From Gymnothorax reevesii (Eukaryota; Chordata; Actinopteri; Anguilliformes; Muraenidae), in NCBI GenBank assembly GCA_029721435.1, contig CM056581.1:74494796-74558795 (forward strand): a DNA stretch of 64,000 bases. Reading direction: 5' to 3'. The first letter of the stretch is position 1. The number at the start of each line of letters is the position of its first letter. Both the position numbers and the translations under genes were made by a program. Below the pieces are notes generated by a model. It was not told the DNA's origin. It was given only the letters and a program-made list of their open reading frames with translations, and ran no database searches. This document shows positions 12,233-23,854 of this stretch, in pieces.

Positions 12233-12475
12233 CTTCCATCCATTATCTATACCGTTTCTTCCTCACTACGGTCACAGGGGAGCTGGAGCCCATCCCAGCT
12301 GACTATGGGCGAAAGGCAGGGACACACCCTGGACCGTTTGCCAATCCATTGCTGGGCGCGCACACCATTCACACACAATTCACTCACATGCTCATACCTA
12401 CAGGCAATTAAGAGTCTCCAATTAGCCTGACATGCATCGGTTTGACTGTGGGAGGAAAGCAGAGCACCTAGAGGA
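12233..12475. repeat. interspersed repeat of the fish 'ccatccattatctataccg' type
   Basis: The stretch reads ccatccattatctataccg, then cagctgactatgggcgaaag, ggacac, cattcacacacaattcactc and gactgtgggaggaaagc. This word order is familiar from a very common fish interspersed repeat. I recognise it by phrase only. It has no coding capacity. Confidence 0.7.
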
Positions 12476-12779
12476 GGCACAGATAAAATAAATTATTGAA
12501 ATTTGCGTTACATTTGTTCCCACAAGTGGCATGACTGTCTATGTTTAACTTTTTTTTTTAATTAAATAAATAGTCATTAATTGTTGTAGAAAATGTTCCA
12601 CATTGGAAAAGTCCCTTTCAATTTCTGCCATTACAGAATGGCCTTCTACCAATTTTTTTATATTTTTTTATATATGTAAATTTGGCTTTGATGATGAGCT
12701 ATAAACAGTCATCTTTAACCATTCATTAATTGCTATGAAACCGTTGAGTTAATTTACTGAAAGGCAAGTCCCATATGAA

Positions 12780-13167
12780 CACTGCAAAAAATGGTAAGAT
12801 AAAAATACTTGGGAAGATGAATTTACTTATTTTACGACTTAAAACACTTATTTCTATTGCCATTTTTCTTAGCAAGACATTAAAAAATTTCTTGTTTTGA
12901 GGTCATTTTTAGCTTGCCAATGGGGTGAGTAAAATTTACTTGTCAAGTCAAATAGTAACTTGCTTTAAAAAAAAAAACTAATAAGTTGCTATTTGACTTG
13001 ACAAGCTAAATTTACTTACCTCAGTGGCAAGCTACTAAAAATTACCTCTAAACAAGAAAAAAAATTTTGTCTTGCTCTGAAAAATGGTGATACAAATTGG
13101 TGTTTTAAGTCTTAAAATATGTAAATTCATCTTACCTAGTATTTTTATCTGATCATTGTTTGCAGTG
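12780..13167. mobile_element. fold-back MITE with CACTGC/GCAGTG ends
   Basis: The element starts CACTGCAAAAAAT and ends ATTGTTTGCAGTG. The two halves are inverted copies almost throughout (tatttgacttgacaagc at about 12990 against gcttgtcaagtcaaata-like sequence at about 12935). An A-run lies near 12970 at the centre. No transposase is present, so it is a non-autonomous element. Confidence 0.8.
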
Positions 13168-13179
13168 AAGTTATACAAC

Positions 13180-14060
13180 GTCCCTGACAATGGCCTGGGT
13201 TTTGCATGTATTTATGAAATGGACTGAATTGTATGATTGCTAATCTTCCATAAGAAATGAGAATTATTTAACTGCTTTGTACAGAAGCCAAATCTGCCTA
13301 TTTATGTGTTACCTTATTTAAAGCTTTATAATTCAAGATTGCTGCTTCACAGAGTGGAAGGGAATGGCGCAACTGAGTCAAAACAGTTGAAGCAATTGGA
13401 ATTCCATCACATCTCAGTTTATTTTCATGATTTTGGAAGGGAATAGGGCTACAGACTTCAAGAATCTTCATGAAAATTCAGCAGTGAAGTGGTAAAAAAA
13501 TAATACTGAGAATTTAAAAATGGCTGGGGGTTAAAACAATACATTTCTGGGATCATAAACTCCTTGACCACAAGTATAATTCATCTGAGCATTACATTCT
13601 GAATTACCTACCCTCTAGAGTGAAATAAGACCATTCTCCAGGTGGCTCCCAGAACTCTTAAGATCCCTCAAAATGATGCACAGTTAAATCATAAAATAAT
13701 CATATATTTAACACAAATCAACTTTTGATGCATGAATTTCAATATGAATTAATGGTTTTTTTTTGGTTGAATTTAACATGAGTTTATCAATATGGGTGCA
13801 GTTTGATATCAGTGGTCACCAGTAACCTCTCCAAATAGAAAACATGCCATTTCTCCATTATAAAGTTTGGAATTGTGTCCATTTTTCTTCAGAGTCCCAC
13901 AAGTCACCACACATACTCATTTAAGAAATGCTTATTTAACGATCAGAGCATTACCCTGCAATGAAAAGCCAGCAGTACCCACTTCTGCGCTTGCAACCTT
14001 ATATAAACACTTTCCACACCTTATAAGAAACAAGTATAAGTCACTAACTCAGTCATATCT
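13180..14060. other. AT-rich intergenic DNA
   Basis: I see no gene, structured RNA or clear repeat here. Only short low-complexity runs occur. Confidence 0.4.
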
Positions 14061-14068
14061 GAAATATA

Positions 14069-14532
14069 CAGCTCCAGTCAAAAGTTTGTACACACTTGTC
14101 ACTTGTCACAGCTCTCTGTTTTTAGAGAAATATAAATGGCTTGACTTCTCTGTATAATATCAAGTGGAATCTGGTTAAAGGGTGACAGTCAGAGGTTAAA
14201 AAAAGAGTCATTTACTTGCTTGAATGGTGTCCACAATTTTGGAATTCTCAGAGAAGCCATATTTTGCAAAGTAAATGGACAAACAAGCTCTATCCATTTT
14301 CCAACAGCTGAATTGAATTCAAGCTGTTTCGGGACTTATTATCTGCTGCAAATTTATTATAGCTATGCGACTGCCTTTGAAAAAAAAAAAGTTTGCAGTT
14401 TAACAACAAATGCTGGTTAGTTTGATGGATTGAAGAATTACATTTGTTTCGCAAAATAAAAGGTGCTTCTTTCTTTTTTTGCCACGTATTGAAAGAAAAA
14501 TGTGGGTATGTCCAAACTTTTGACTGGTACTG
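14069..14532. mobile_element. Tc1-derived MITE with TA target site
   Basis: The left end is cagctccagtcaaaagtttg after TA (14067-14068). The right end caaacttttgactggtactg precedes TA (14533-14534), so the terminal inverted repeats and the TA duplication of Tc1/mariner elements are visible. The 464-bp interior has no transposase frame. Confidence 0.88.
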
Positions 14533-15162
14533 TACCTTATTATAACAGAACAGACATTCCACTATCAGAAAAAATCAGGCAATATTCTACCTTAGAATGA
14601 ACATATCATGGGGTCTACCAAAGTTCTTGAGCTGTTGGCATAATAAACAAGCCAAAAAATCAGCATTCCATTTTGTTGAATACAGTATGAATTCCAAGAC
14701 AAAAAGCAACATTGACCAAAATGCTACCTCAATAGCAGTAGAACTATTTCTTCATTGAATCCCTCCTCCAGAGATAGATGTAATCACTAGAAAGAACCCT
14801 CCTGTCCTGTTTCATTCAGAATAATTCCCAGTGACTATGTCTGTACCTAATTTATATCCTGTAAAGGGGTTAAATAAGAAGGTTGCTGAGGGTCCGTGCA
14901 GCCAGTTCTCTGTGAGCACTCTTTTGGCTGTCAGTATCTTTGATAATTTTCAGGAGTGTCTCAGAATATAAAGAATATCACTAGCTCTTGGTAACCATGC
15001 TCAAATGAATGTCAGAGAGAAGAGGCATTTTCTCACCATGTGCTGAAACCAAAATGTTAATTTCAGAAAATGGAGTGCCAAATTGTTGGGATATTTTCGA
15101 TACTTTGAAATATGTACAATTGCATCTGAATTGTAATAATATGTACTATTATTTCTTTGCAG

Positions 15163-15244
15163 GAATCCATAACATACATTTCTGGATTATGATGATTGGC
15201 ATCCAAAGAGAGAGTCTAGCATGCAACCGCAAAAGAGTTGAGTG
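15163..15244 (+). promoter_or_regulatory. gpr62: likely 5' UTR portion of the gpr62 coding exon
   Basis: A pyrimidine tract and AG (atttctttgcag, ending 15162) stand just upstream of the gpr62 start, as in GPCR genes with an intron in the 5' UTR. The first exon and the promoter were not located. Confidence 0.5.
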
Positions 15245-16519
15245 ATGGATGGATCAGGTCCCATGCTTAACCTTTTGCGCAATCGTACTTCGCCCAATAT
15301 CACATCTGGCCTCCTGGGGCCCAAACCCACCACTCCCAGCTCTCAGCTCGGGTTTCTCCCACAGTTGCAGCTCAAGGACCTGGTTGGTATGTTCTTCATG
15401 GTCAGCATGAATATGGTGGCCCTCCTTGCTAATACGGCAGTGATGGTGGCTATTTTGAAGGCCCCGCATCTGAGGAAGTTTGCTTTTGTGTGCCACCTGT
15501 GCGTGGTGGACCTGCTCTGTGCCGTACTGCTGATGCCTCTGGCCATCATAACAGGATCCGCCTTCTTCAGTGCTGTGGTGTTCACTGTGCTGGAGTGCCA
15601 GGTGTACATCTTTCTCAATGTCTTCCTGGTCTGCGCCTCAATCCTCACCATCATGGCCATCAGCGTGGAGAGGTATTACTATATTGTGCACCCCATGAGG
15701 TATGAGGTCAAGATGACGCTCAACCTCGCCATTGCTGTAGTCATATTCATATGGGTTAAGTCCATCTTGCTAGCACTGGTGACCCTGTTTGGCTGGCCGC
15801 CGTACGGCAACCAGAGCTCAATCAATGCAGCCCACTGTTCCTTGCACTGGAGCCACAGTAACCTCCGGAAAGCCTTTGCTGTCCTCTTTAGCGTGGTGTG
15901 CTTCGTGGTTCCATCCATCGTGATCTTCGTGGTTTACTGCAGTGTCTATAAGGTGGCTCGGATGGCGGCCAGGCAGCAGGTTCCTGTACCCAACTGGGTC
16001 ACAAGTCCCAAGCATCGCTCAGACTCCATCAACAGCCAGACTACCATCATCGCCAACCGGACGCTGCCCCAGAGGCTATCCACAGAGAGGATCTTTGGGG
16101 GTGGAAAAGCAGCACTCACTCTGGTCCTAATCGTAGGCCAGTTTCTGCTGTGCTGGCTGCCATACTTTTCATTCCACCTGTACCTTTCTCTTGGAGATGC
16201 ACTCACGAGCCCAGGAGACTTAGAAGAGGTGGTTACCTGGCTGGCTTTCTCCTCATTTGCCATCAACCCCTTTTTCTACGGGTTCCTCAACAGACAGATT
16301 CGTGAGGAGTTGTGCAAGTTGAGGAGGTGCTACTCGAACCGGCCCCTGGAGCTGGGAAACTCCAGCCACGAGGGTTCCATCCAGGAGAACTTCCTGCAGT
16401 TTCTGCAGCGAACAAGCTGCACAGCAGAGACCCGCTCCAGCTGTGTCCAGTCCAGCCCCAGGAATACTCTGGATCACAGTGTCCGTATTCCTGGGCAAAT
16501 CCCTGAGGAGTTCAGCTAG
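15245..16519 (+). CDS. gpr62: GPR62, orphan class A G-protein-coupled receptor (single coding exon)
   Basis: This 424-residue plasma-membrane GPCR belongs to the GPR61/GPR62 group, biogenic-amine-receptor-like orphans. Seven membrane segments are visible, TM1 at about 46-70 and TM7 at about 328-347. N-glycosylation sequons lie at N13 and N18 and the disulphide pair is C118-C198. The DRY motif is ERY at 142-144, CWLPY is at 303-307 and NPFFY at 341-345. ATG at 15245 is the first in frame; a GTG lies just before it. A splice acceptor ttctttgcag ends at 15162, so a 5' UTR exon probably precedes. RSDSINS in loop 3 resembles GPR62 (RSDSLDS), and the parp3 neighbour supports gpr62. The tail EGSIQENFLQFLQ plus IPGQIPEE is GPR61-like, so gpr61 is the alternative name. 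AATAAA at 16733-16738 is a likely poly(A) signal. Confidence 0.87.
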   Translation: MDGSGPMLNLLRNRTSPNITSGLLGPKPTTPSSQLGFLPQLQLKDLVGMFFMVSMNMVALLANTAVMVAILKAPHLRKFAFVCHLCVVDLLCAVLLMPLAIITGSAFFSAVVFTVLECQVYIFLNVFLVCASILTIMAISVERYYYIVHPMRYEVKMTLNLAIAVVIFIWVKSILLALVTLFGWPPYGNQSSINAAHCSLHWSHSNLRKAFAVLFSVVCFVVPSIVIFVVYCSVYKVARMAARQQVPVPNWVTSPKHRSDSINSQTTIIANRTLPQRLSTERIFGGGKAALTLVLIVGQFLLCWLPYFSFHLYLSLGDALTSPGDLEEVVTWLAFSSFAINPFFYGFLNRQIREELCKLRRCYSNRPLELGNSSHEGSIQENFLQFLQRTSCTAETRSSCVQSSPRNTLDHSVRIPGQIPEEFS

Positions 16520-16732
16520 CCCTCCTCAAGTATAATGTCTTACTTTTTAAGTAGGCCTCGGTGCGAACTGTCTTATTCTTCAGGAACCTTATTCATCCAT
16601 ACAGGGTACAACAGACTGTGAGTTCCACTGTGTTACTAGCTTTGATGTATACAGTCTGACATAACAATGACAGCTACCACAAGGGGAATACTTTTTTGTT
16701 TAAATTAAATTCAATGTCCTCTGCCAATCTTA

Positions 16733-16738
16733 AATAAA
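16733..16738 (+). terminator. gpr62: gpr62 polyadenylation signal
   Basis: A canonical AATAAA stands 214 bp after the gpr62 stop. It is the first one found downstream. Confidence 0.6.
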
Positions 16739-16925
16739 GCACTTGAGTAAGATAAGATTTGATTTGTAACAATATGAATCCGTGCTTATTTGCTGATGTA
16801 ATCAAATGGATATTACATTCAACACGCAGTACCAGTTTTTTTTTTTTTTTTGGTCAATTTACCACAGAAAAAGGTAACAGGAAACCTTTTATTGGAGGTA
16901 ATTAATTGAACTGCATTATGAATTC

Positions 16926-16989
<64 letters not shown>
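16926..16989. repeat. (TG)n(TA)n(CA)n self-complementary microsatellite
   Basis: About 12 TG, then about 14 TA, then about 5 CA dinucleotides. The TG and CA arms can pair around the TA centre, so the tract is a potential hairpin or cruciform. Confidence 0.95.
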
Positions 16990-17875
16990 GTATATATAAC
17001 TATATATAATGACATTTAACTAGGAATAGTTTGCTGAGTGAATGGAGGCATCAAATTTATGTATGCACATTCAGTTGCAATAGCAAAGTGTTGAAAAGTG
17101 ACATTGAATAAACTTGAAAATTATTCCTATCCATGTTCAAATGACATTTTCAATGAATGATTGGGTTTGGATTCATTGAGTCTGGATGTATTTAATTATT
17201 TAGATTAGAGATCAAGAGCTGAAATGGAATTAACCTGATTAAGTAAAGATTAAATAATTATAGATTTACTTCGGGGTAAATCACTGATGTAAATTACATT
17301 TCTATAGCAAAAGTTAAGTGAAATTGTATGCATGAAAAAAGAAATGAAAAAATTGAAATTAGAAGGATTCAACTTGATCATACAAATAAATATCATGATT
17401 GATGATATCAACAAATATCACACAAAAGAATAATGACAGAACTATAGATACTACCAGTGCTACCACAAATACATATCACGTATTGTTTTTAAAAAATGAC
17501 AGAGCATCTGTGATATAAATTTTTAGATATGAAGTACATAATGCTACCACTGTTATGCAGATATTTCCAAATGACTGTCTGGAAAATTACATGTTATATG
17601 AGAATGAGATGTATTTTTGCCTTTTTGGTGTTTTTTTACTACTTTTTGCCACAATGTGGGTTATTTTATTTGTTATTAAAAAATGAACAGAGGGGAAAAT
17701 GTTGAATTTTACAGAAGAACAGGTTTGTAAATCTAAAAATATGTTTCTGTGTTCTTGGTGATTGCACTTATTTGTTTAAATGTATGCTGTGAAAGCTATT
17801 ATTGAAATTAATTATTGTATTGTTTTTCTTTTACCAATTTACTAGCCAGGACAGCATGGGATGATTATTTTCACC

Positions 17876-17916
<41 letters not shown>

Positions 17917-18670
17917 TCGTGCATGCTAGTGTGTGTGTGTGTGTGTGTCTGCGTGCATGTGTTTTATCATGGCAAAATGTGGTCAGGGAAATGCCTATTG
18001 TAATGCAAACTTCCACTGAAGCGATTTTGAGAACTTTTCCCAGTATTCGTATGCCCATCTATAGGTAAGATGCAGTCATGGCACTTCACAGGTATCCCAT
18101 TGCAAGATGGTCTTTAGTTACAAATTTATTATGTTTGATATATTTTTTTTAAAGAACTATTTCTGATTTTAATTTATTGAAGTACCAGCAGATATGGTGA
18201 ACAATCATACCAATTTCTTGAACACCAAACCAAACACCAATTTCTTATCATGTGCTGGGGTTTGAATACAGTATGTTTTGCTCCTATAAACAAAAGTAAG
18301 CATTGAAAGGGCCATCTCATTAAAAACAGATAGGCTTTTAATTTTTATTTTAATGATTCTTTTATCATGGACCATAATCCTATGCTTTTCACTTATTATG
18401 TAGCTGTGAACTCTATGACTTTTTATTTATTTCTGATATTAATGTTAATTTTATTGCTAAATGTTAATATTGAATGTTACAATTAATAGCCAGCACAATG
18501 TAATTCAATGTGTACCTGCCCATGGTTTGAATATCATTTAAAAAAGTCCTGTGAGGGTACTTAATATGAAAATTATATGATTGGAAAGTATATTATTAAA
18601 TATAATTATTGAACTTGTTGAACACCAATGGTTTAGGATTGTCCATCCAGATAAAAGTCCATCCAAATTA
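16990..18670. other. AT-rich intergenic DNA with a TG microsatellite
   Basis: No coding signal was seen. A TG repeat lies at 17879-17912 and again at about 17931-17948. Confidence 0.45.
17879..17948. repeat. (TG)n microsatellite
   Basis: Two TG runs are separated by a short cgttcgtgcatgctag spacer. Confidence 0.95.
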
Positions 18671-18844
18671 AGGTTGATATACAGCGCCCTCCATAATTAT
18701 TGGCACCGCTGGTTAAGATGTGTTCTTTAGTTTCTAATAAATGCTGTTTTTTTTCTAAATAATATAGGACCACAATGAAAAAAAGAGGTTAATCCAACCT
18801 TTAATTCAAGTGCATTTTTGTCCCACATTAAGAAATAATTCTCC

Positions 18845-19925
18845 ATCCATCCATCCATCTTCTTCCGCTTATCCAGGGCCGGGTCGCAGGGGCAGCAGTC
18901 TAAGCAAGGATACCCAGACTTCCCTCTCCCTAGACACTTCCTCCAGTTCTTCCGGGGGTATCCTGAGGCGTTCCCAGGCCAGTCGAGTGACATAGTCCCT
19001 CCAGCGTGTCCTGGGTCTTCCCCAGGGCCTCCTCCCGGTGGGGCATGCCCGTAACACTTTCCCAGGAAGAGATGCCCGAGCCACCCCAGCTGGCTTCTCT
19101 CGACCTAGAGGAGCAGCGGCTCCTCCCGGGTGACAGAGCTCTTCACCCTATCTCTAAGGGAGCACCCCGCCACCCTGCGGACGAAACCCATTTCAGCCGC
19201 TTGTACACGAGAACTCGTTCAGGTGAGGGTAGGAACGTAGATTGACTGGTAAATTTAGAGCTTCACCTTCCGGCTCAGCTCCCTCTTCACCACAACAGAT
19301 CGGTACAATGACCGCATTACTGCTGCCGCTGCACCGATCTGTGTGTCAATCTCACACTCCATCCTTCTCTCACTCGTGAACAAGACTCCCAGATACTTAA
19401 ACTCCGCCACCACCCGGGCTGCAGCATGCTTAGCCTGCCGGTACTGGTCAGCTGCCTCAGGAGTCCCACGAGCTAACCAAGCTCGGTAGGATTCCTTCTT
19501 CAGCTTGACAGCATCCCTTACTTCCGGTGTCCACCACCGGGTTCGGAGATTGCTGCCAGGACAGGCAGACCCTCACAACACGTTTGGGCCTGCCAAGTCT
19601 GTCCAGCTTCCTCTTCCACCAGCAGATTCAACTCACCACCACGTGGTGATCAGTGGACAGCTCAGCCACTCTCTTCACCCAAGTGTCCAAGACATACGGT
19701 CAAAGGTCAGATGACACGACCACAAAATCGATCATTGACCTCCAACCTCGGGCATCCTCGTGCCATGTGCACTGATGGAATGCCTTATGTTTGAACATGG
19801 TGTTTGTTATGGACAAACTGTGACTAGCATAGAAGTCCAATAACAGAACACCACCCGGGTTCAGATCGTGGAGGCCGTTCCTCCCAATCACGCCCCTCCA
19901 GGTAACACTGGGGTCATTCCATGCC
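18845..19925 (-). mobile_element. 5'-truncated LINE fragment (endonuclease and C-terminal pieces)
   Basis: On the - strand the stretch gives VTWRGVIGRNGLHDLNPGG, DFYASHSLSITNTMF and MIDFVVVSSDL (APE-type endonuclease). After frame breaks it gives RPWGRPRTRWRDYVTRLAWE, then LGI-type RIPPEELEEVSRE and LLRLLPLRPGPG at the C terminus. The 3' end at 18845 is a (GATG)n tail. This domain order is typical of fish non-LTR retrotransposons. The reverse transcriptase core is missing, so it is a dead internal-deletion copy. Confidence 0.8.
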
Positions 19926-19959
19926 ATTTGGACAATAGGCCTACACCACACCATCTCAG

Positions 19960-22500
19960 ATTTACTTGAAATTTTATTGTGGAAATCAACATGATATTAG
20001 ATGAATAATCCCAAAATTTTAGCCTCCTACTCCAATAATTTCCCATGTTGATAGCAATTTTAATGTTCAGAAATAAAAGTTAAATTGATAATTTTTGTCC
20101 TGTTGTATTTTCCAGAAATCAAATGTTAATAACTCAGCAATGAAACATTATAGTGACCTGAAATTTCACTTGCAGACCCAGAATTTTGTGTAGATTCCAA
20201 ATCTGCTACATAATTTGTTCCCTGGTGATCATATAGAGTGCCATGAATGTCTAGAATGTTTAGAAGTCCAAAAAACCAAGAAAATATTCAAACACAGATC
20301 TGTTCTTTATTTGCTTGCACATTTATAGGTATATTTTCATAAAATATAACATAGATAATTATAAACCCATTCGTGCTGAACATATGGAAGTTCAAAAATG
20401 GAAATCAAATCCGGTGAATTTCAGCAGGTAGCAGAGGTGCTATGGCAATGATATTTGGTGTGTACATTACTAACATTATAAACAACAAGTATTTGACACT
20501 AACGTGTCTTAGTCCCCCGCCAGGAAATGGAAAATCTTGCCAAAATGAACAGTGTCTCGGTGAACAGTGTAACCTTGAGAGTGACGCCAAGGTCACCAAA
20601 ATCGACTGGCGCCGGGGCACCACCCTAATACACGTTGACATGAAATTTGAAGGAAATCCGTCAATTCGTTCTTGAGATATCTCACTGACGAGGATTCGGG
20701 ACGGACGGACAGACGGTCGTGAATACTATGTCCCGCGGCTTCGCGCATTCGCGCGGCGGGGGAGAACCAATGTATGAAAATTTCAGATTGTAACCATTTT
20801 TATAGTGTGTGACATTTCTACATATTTTCGAGTGCGCAAAAATCTCTAACTAAAAAATAAACTAGCTGTATGTACATAGTACGATTACTTTCATCCTAAT
20901 TAACCTTAATACGAAGTCATAATCACTTAAATATGTAAGCAAAATCATTATGAAATGATTATACAAATGATCACTATCAAAAATGTAAATAAAATGAGCA
21001 ACATATTTGCTTTCAATGCACATATTGGGATACTTTGGCCTATAAATCAAGCATTATTCTTCATGAATGCCTCAAATTTTTTGTTGCAGTCTTTTATAAT
21101 GTCTTCAGGTGATGTGTACTGCCTGGCTGATCTGCCCCTCGGGAGTGGGTACTAGTCTTAGAATATGATCATAGGGAGCCCAACATGCATCAGTTTGTCC
21201 GCAAACGTATTTGTGTACGTTTGTTCATACGCATGAATGAAATCATCACATCTTGCTGATCATCTGCTTTCTGAACTGCAACACCTTTATTTATTTATTT
21301 ATTTATATTTATTGTCATACACAGCAGCTACATATTTGCCTGGTTGTAGCTCATTGACAGAGAAGTCTGGTGTGTTCATTTCTATACCTGTTGACAGTGC
21401 CACCCTGGTACTTTGAGTATCCTCTGATATTCTGAACATCTGAAGTTAATTTTTTCCAACAGGTACAAACCTGTGATGGCTCCTTGTTCCAACAACAGTC
21501 CTAATGTTTGACATCCTCTCTGATAATGTATTTGGACATGCATGCATGTTGTGCCATGCATGTTACATCAGCACTGAAATGCATGTTGCTCCATATGACC
21601 CAATGGATAGTTGGATACTCTGCTCATATTCAGTGAAAAAATATCATTCCCTGGATAATTCTGCGAAAAATTTTCTGAATACATGTACATCTAATATATT
21701 TGGATATTTCCAGTGAATGATTATAAGCTCAAGATCTACAGACCACAAAAGTGTTCATAGAATGAACACAAAATTGAAATTTCTCACAGTATATCCTTAG
21801 GACCAAAAGAACACACAAAAAACTTTCAGGAATGTATCACCTCTGCTACCTCTTGAAAATCAACAGATTTTATCATGTACAATTGGCACATTTTACATTT
21901 CTGTCATGCCATCATCCCCAGGAAAATAATTCTCCAGCTACTACTGTTATATTTCCTAAAACTACAAGTACAGAAGTACATAGAAAATGAGTAACAGATC
22001 TCTGTGGAGGTATATCATAATTTTTGGGGGCACAGAATATGGACGAAACTCTAAATTATACCCTAATAAGACTGTCAATAATCATGTTAGAAGCAAATGG
22101 TTTGTTTATTTGCAATCTACAGTAGTTTCTGAATAAGCATGAAAAATTTCAAGTCTCTAGAATGATTATTGCCTGATTTATGAAGAATTGAAATATGAAA
22201 ATGTCTCGTGGGGTCAAATTTAATGATACAATTCTCGTTAATTTTAAAGATATAATTTTTTTTTTGGATTCCCTTCCAACATTAACACAGCCATTATGGC
22301 AATATGAAATGTAATTGAGACAGTACATTGGTCAAATGAGTCCTTATTCATTCTTTACGCATATTACAATATGGACTTTAGTGGGTTATACACACAGAAG
22401 AGTGACGAGCAAGTTGACCAATATGACCATTGCTAAAGTTAGTTATTTGTGTCGATCTTTTCTGAACTGAACTGAGCTGAACTGAACACAACCCTGTTAG
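19960..22500. other. unidentified AT-rich DNA inside the enlarged Tc1 element
   Basis: No coding homology was recognised. An imperfect inverted pair, aggtagcagaggtg at 20426-20439 and its complement at 21838-21851, brackets part of it. A (TTTA)n tract lies at about 21287-21312. It may be a non-autonomous element whose family I do not recognise. Confidence 0.35.
20476..20770. repeat. single-unit copy of the 156-bp AGGTCA-type repeat
   Basis: The head caagtatttgacactaacg, a core with ctggcgccggggc and cgttcttgagatat, and the tail tcgtgaatactatgtccc match the head, monomer and tail of the array at 28081-30065. Only one monomer is present here. The right end forms a GC hairpin (cccgcgg with ggcgggg around ttcgcgcattcgcgc). 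Confidence 0.85.
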
Positions 22501-22627
22501 AGCAAATCATTGGTGATATTGAAACGTAGTCTTAGTAGCTCCGTGAAGTAGACGTTCTTGCTGGATCCGGCAAACTTGCTGGCAACCTCTCGTCTGGGGT
22601 AAAGTCGGAGGGATACTGCGCTCTGCA

Positions 22628-23110
22628 CTATTTTGAATGTGAATGCACTTCCAGTTTTGGCAACAAACTTACATATAGTTCATTTAAAATGTCCTGGTAT
22701 TTCAAAGCGTTCATGATGCCATGCACCCTAACAAGGTTCCCAGGGCCTCTGGAAAAGAAACAGGCCCACAGCATCACCGATCTTCCCCCATACTTCACAG
22801 TGGGCATGAGGTGCTTTTCTGCATACTCATCTTTTGTGTTCCACCAGACCCACTTAGAGTGTTTGTTTCCAAAAACCTCTATCTTGGTCTCATCTGACCA
22901 AAGCACGCGGTCCCAGTTGAAGTCCAAGTACCGCTTCGCGAACTCCAGACGTTTCGCGTTTATGACTATGAGTGAGAAAAGGTTGTTTCCGTGCATGCCT
23001 CCCAAACAGCTTGTTGGCATGTAGATAGCGCCTGATGGTTGTTTTGGAGACTTTGTGACCCCAAGATGCTACCATTTGTTGCAATTCTTCCTTTAACAGT
23101 GAGCTTTGGA
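22628..23110 (-). pseudogene. Tc1-like transposase, C-terminal half (broken)
   Basis: The - strand reads ELQQMVASWGHKVSKTTIRR, HANKLFGRHARKQPFL, AKRYLDFNWDRVLWSDETK (first catalytic Asp), VKYGGRSVMLWACFFSRGPG and YQDILNELYVSLLPKL. It then breaks before the second Asp and the Glu. A frameshift lies near the first block. It belongs to the composite element at 18682-24933. Confidence 0.85.
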
Positions 23111-23135
23111 GAACTTTTTATTATTATTATTACTA

Positions 23136-23600
23136 TTATTATACGCCCGTCTTAAGACGGGACGTATTATGTCATCACCCCCGTCCGTCCGTCTGTCTGT
23201 TGTCTGTTAGCAATTTCTTGTCCGGGGCATAACTCCTGAGCCGCTTGAGCAACATTCGTGATACTTCACATACACGTGCACCATCACTAGGCGCTGTGTT
23301 GCGCACCATGATTTCGTTCACCCGGTCAAGGTCAAGGTCACTGGCAAAGGTCAAAGGTCACATGGGGCCCAGATGGGGCTTGTCCGGAGCATAACTTCTC
23401 AACCGCTTCAGATACGTCCATGATATTTCACACACACGTGTACCATCACTGAGCGGAGTGTCGCATGCCATGTTTACGGCCCTCCCTCCAAGGTCAAGGT
23501 CACGGACAAAGGTCAAAGCTCACATGGGCCTGTTGTCTGTTGGATATTGGTATCATGTTGTCTGTCCACTTCCTGATCCATGTTCATGACGGGCGTATTA
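23136..23600. repeat. AGGTCA-rich repeat (two 162-bp units) inserted in the transposase
   Basis: The element begins with the palindrome cccgtcttaagacggg and a gtccgtccgtctgtctgt tract. It carries two units starting tgtccgg(g/a)gcataact at about 23219 and 23381, and ends with acgggcgtattatgcaccg and a small hairpin followed by ctcttcttgtt. It contains a perfect DR1 (two AGGTCA with one-base spacer) at 23348-23360 and adjacent AGGTCA pairs at 23491-23502. It splits the transposase between its residues REITR and ELQQM. Confidence 0.85.
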
Positions 23601-23854
23601 TGCACCGTTGGCGGTGCTCTTCTTGTTATTTCTCTTACCGTCCTCCTCACTGTGCGTGGTGGCAAAATAACCTTGCGTCCTCGTCCAGGCTTGTTTACCA
23701 CTGTTCCAGTTGTTTTAAACTTCTTAATGATTCTTCTGACAGTAGATATGAGCAGATGCAAGCAAGTTGCTATCTTCTTGTAGCCATTCCCTGACTTGTG
23801 AAGGTCGACACACATCTGCCTTACTTGAATGGTGTGTTCCTTTGTCTTTCCCAT
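23600..23854 (-). pseudogene. Tc1-like transposase, N-terminal part (HTH)
   Basis: The - strand ATG at 23854 opens MGKTKEHTIQVRQMCVDLHK, and the frame continues through IRRIIKKF-like helix-turn-helix sequence, NKPGRGRKVILPPRTVRR and REITRR. It is then cut by the AGGTCA-rich repeat. This is the paired-like DNA-binding half of a Tc1 transposase. Confidence 0.88.

Noticed and set aside
15245..16519. gpr61 as the name
   Set aside because: Tail motifs are GPR61-like, but the RSDS loop motif and the parp3 neighbour favour gpr62. Kept as an alternative in the entry.
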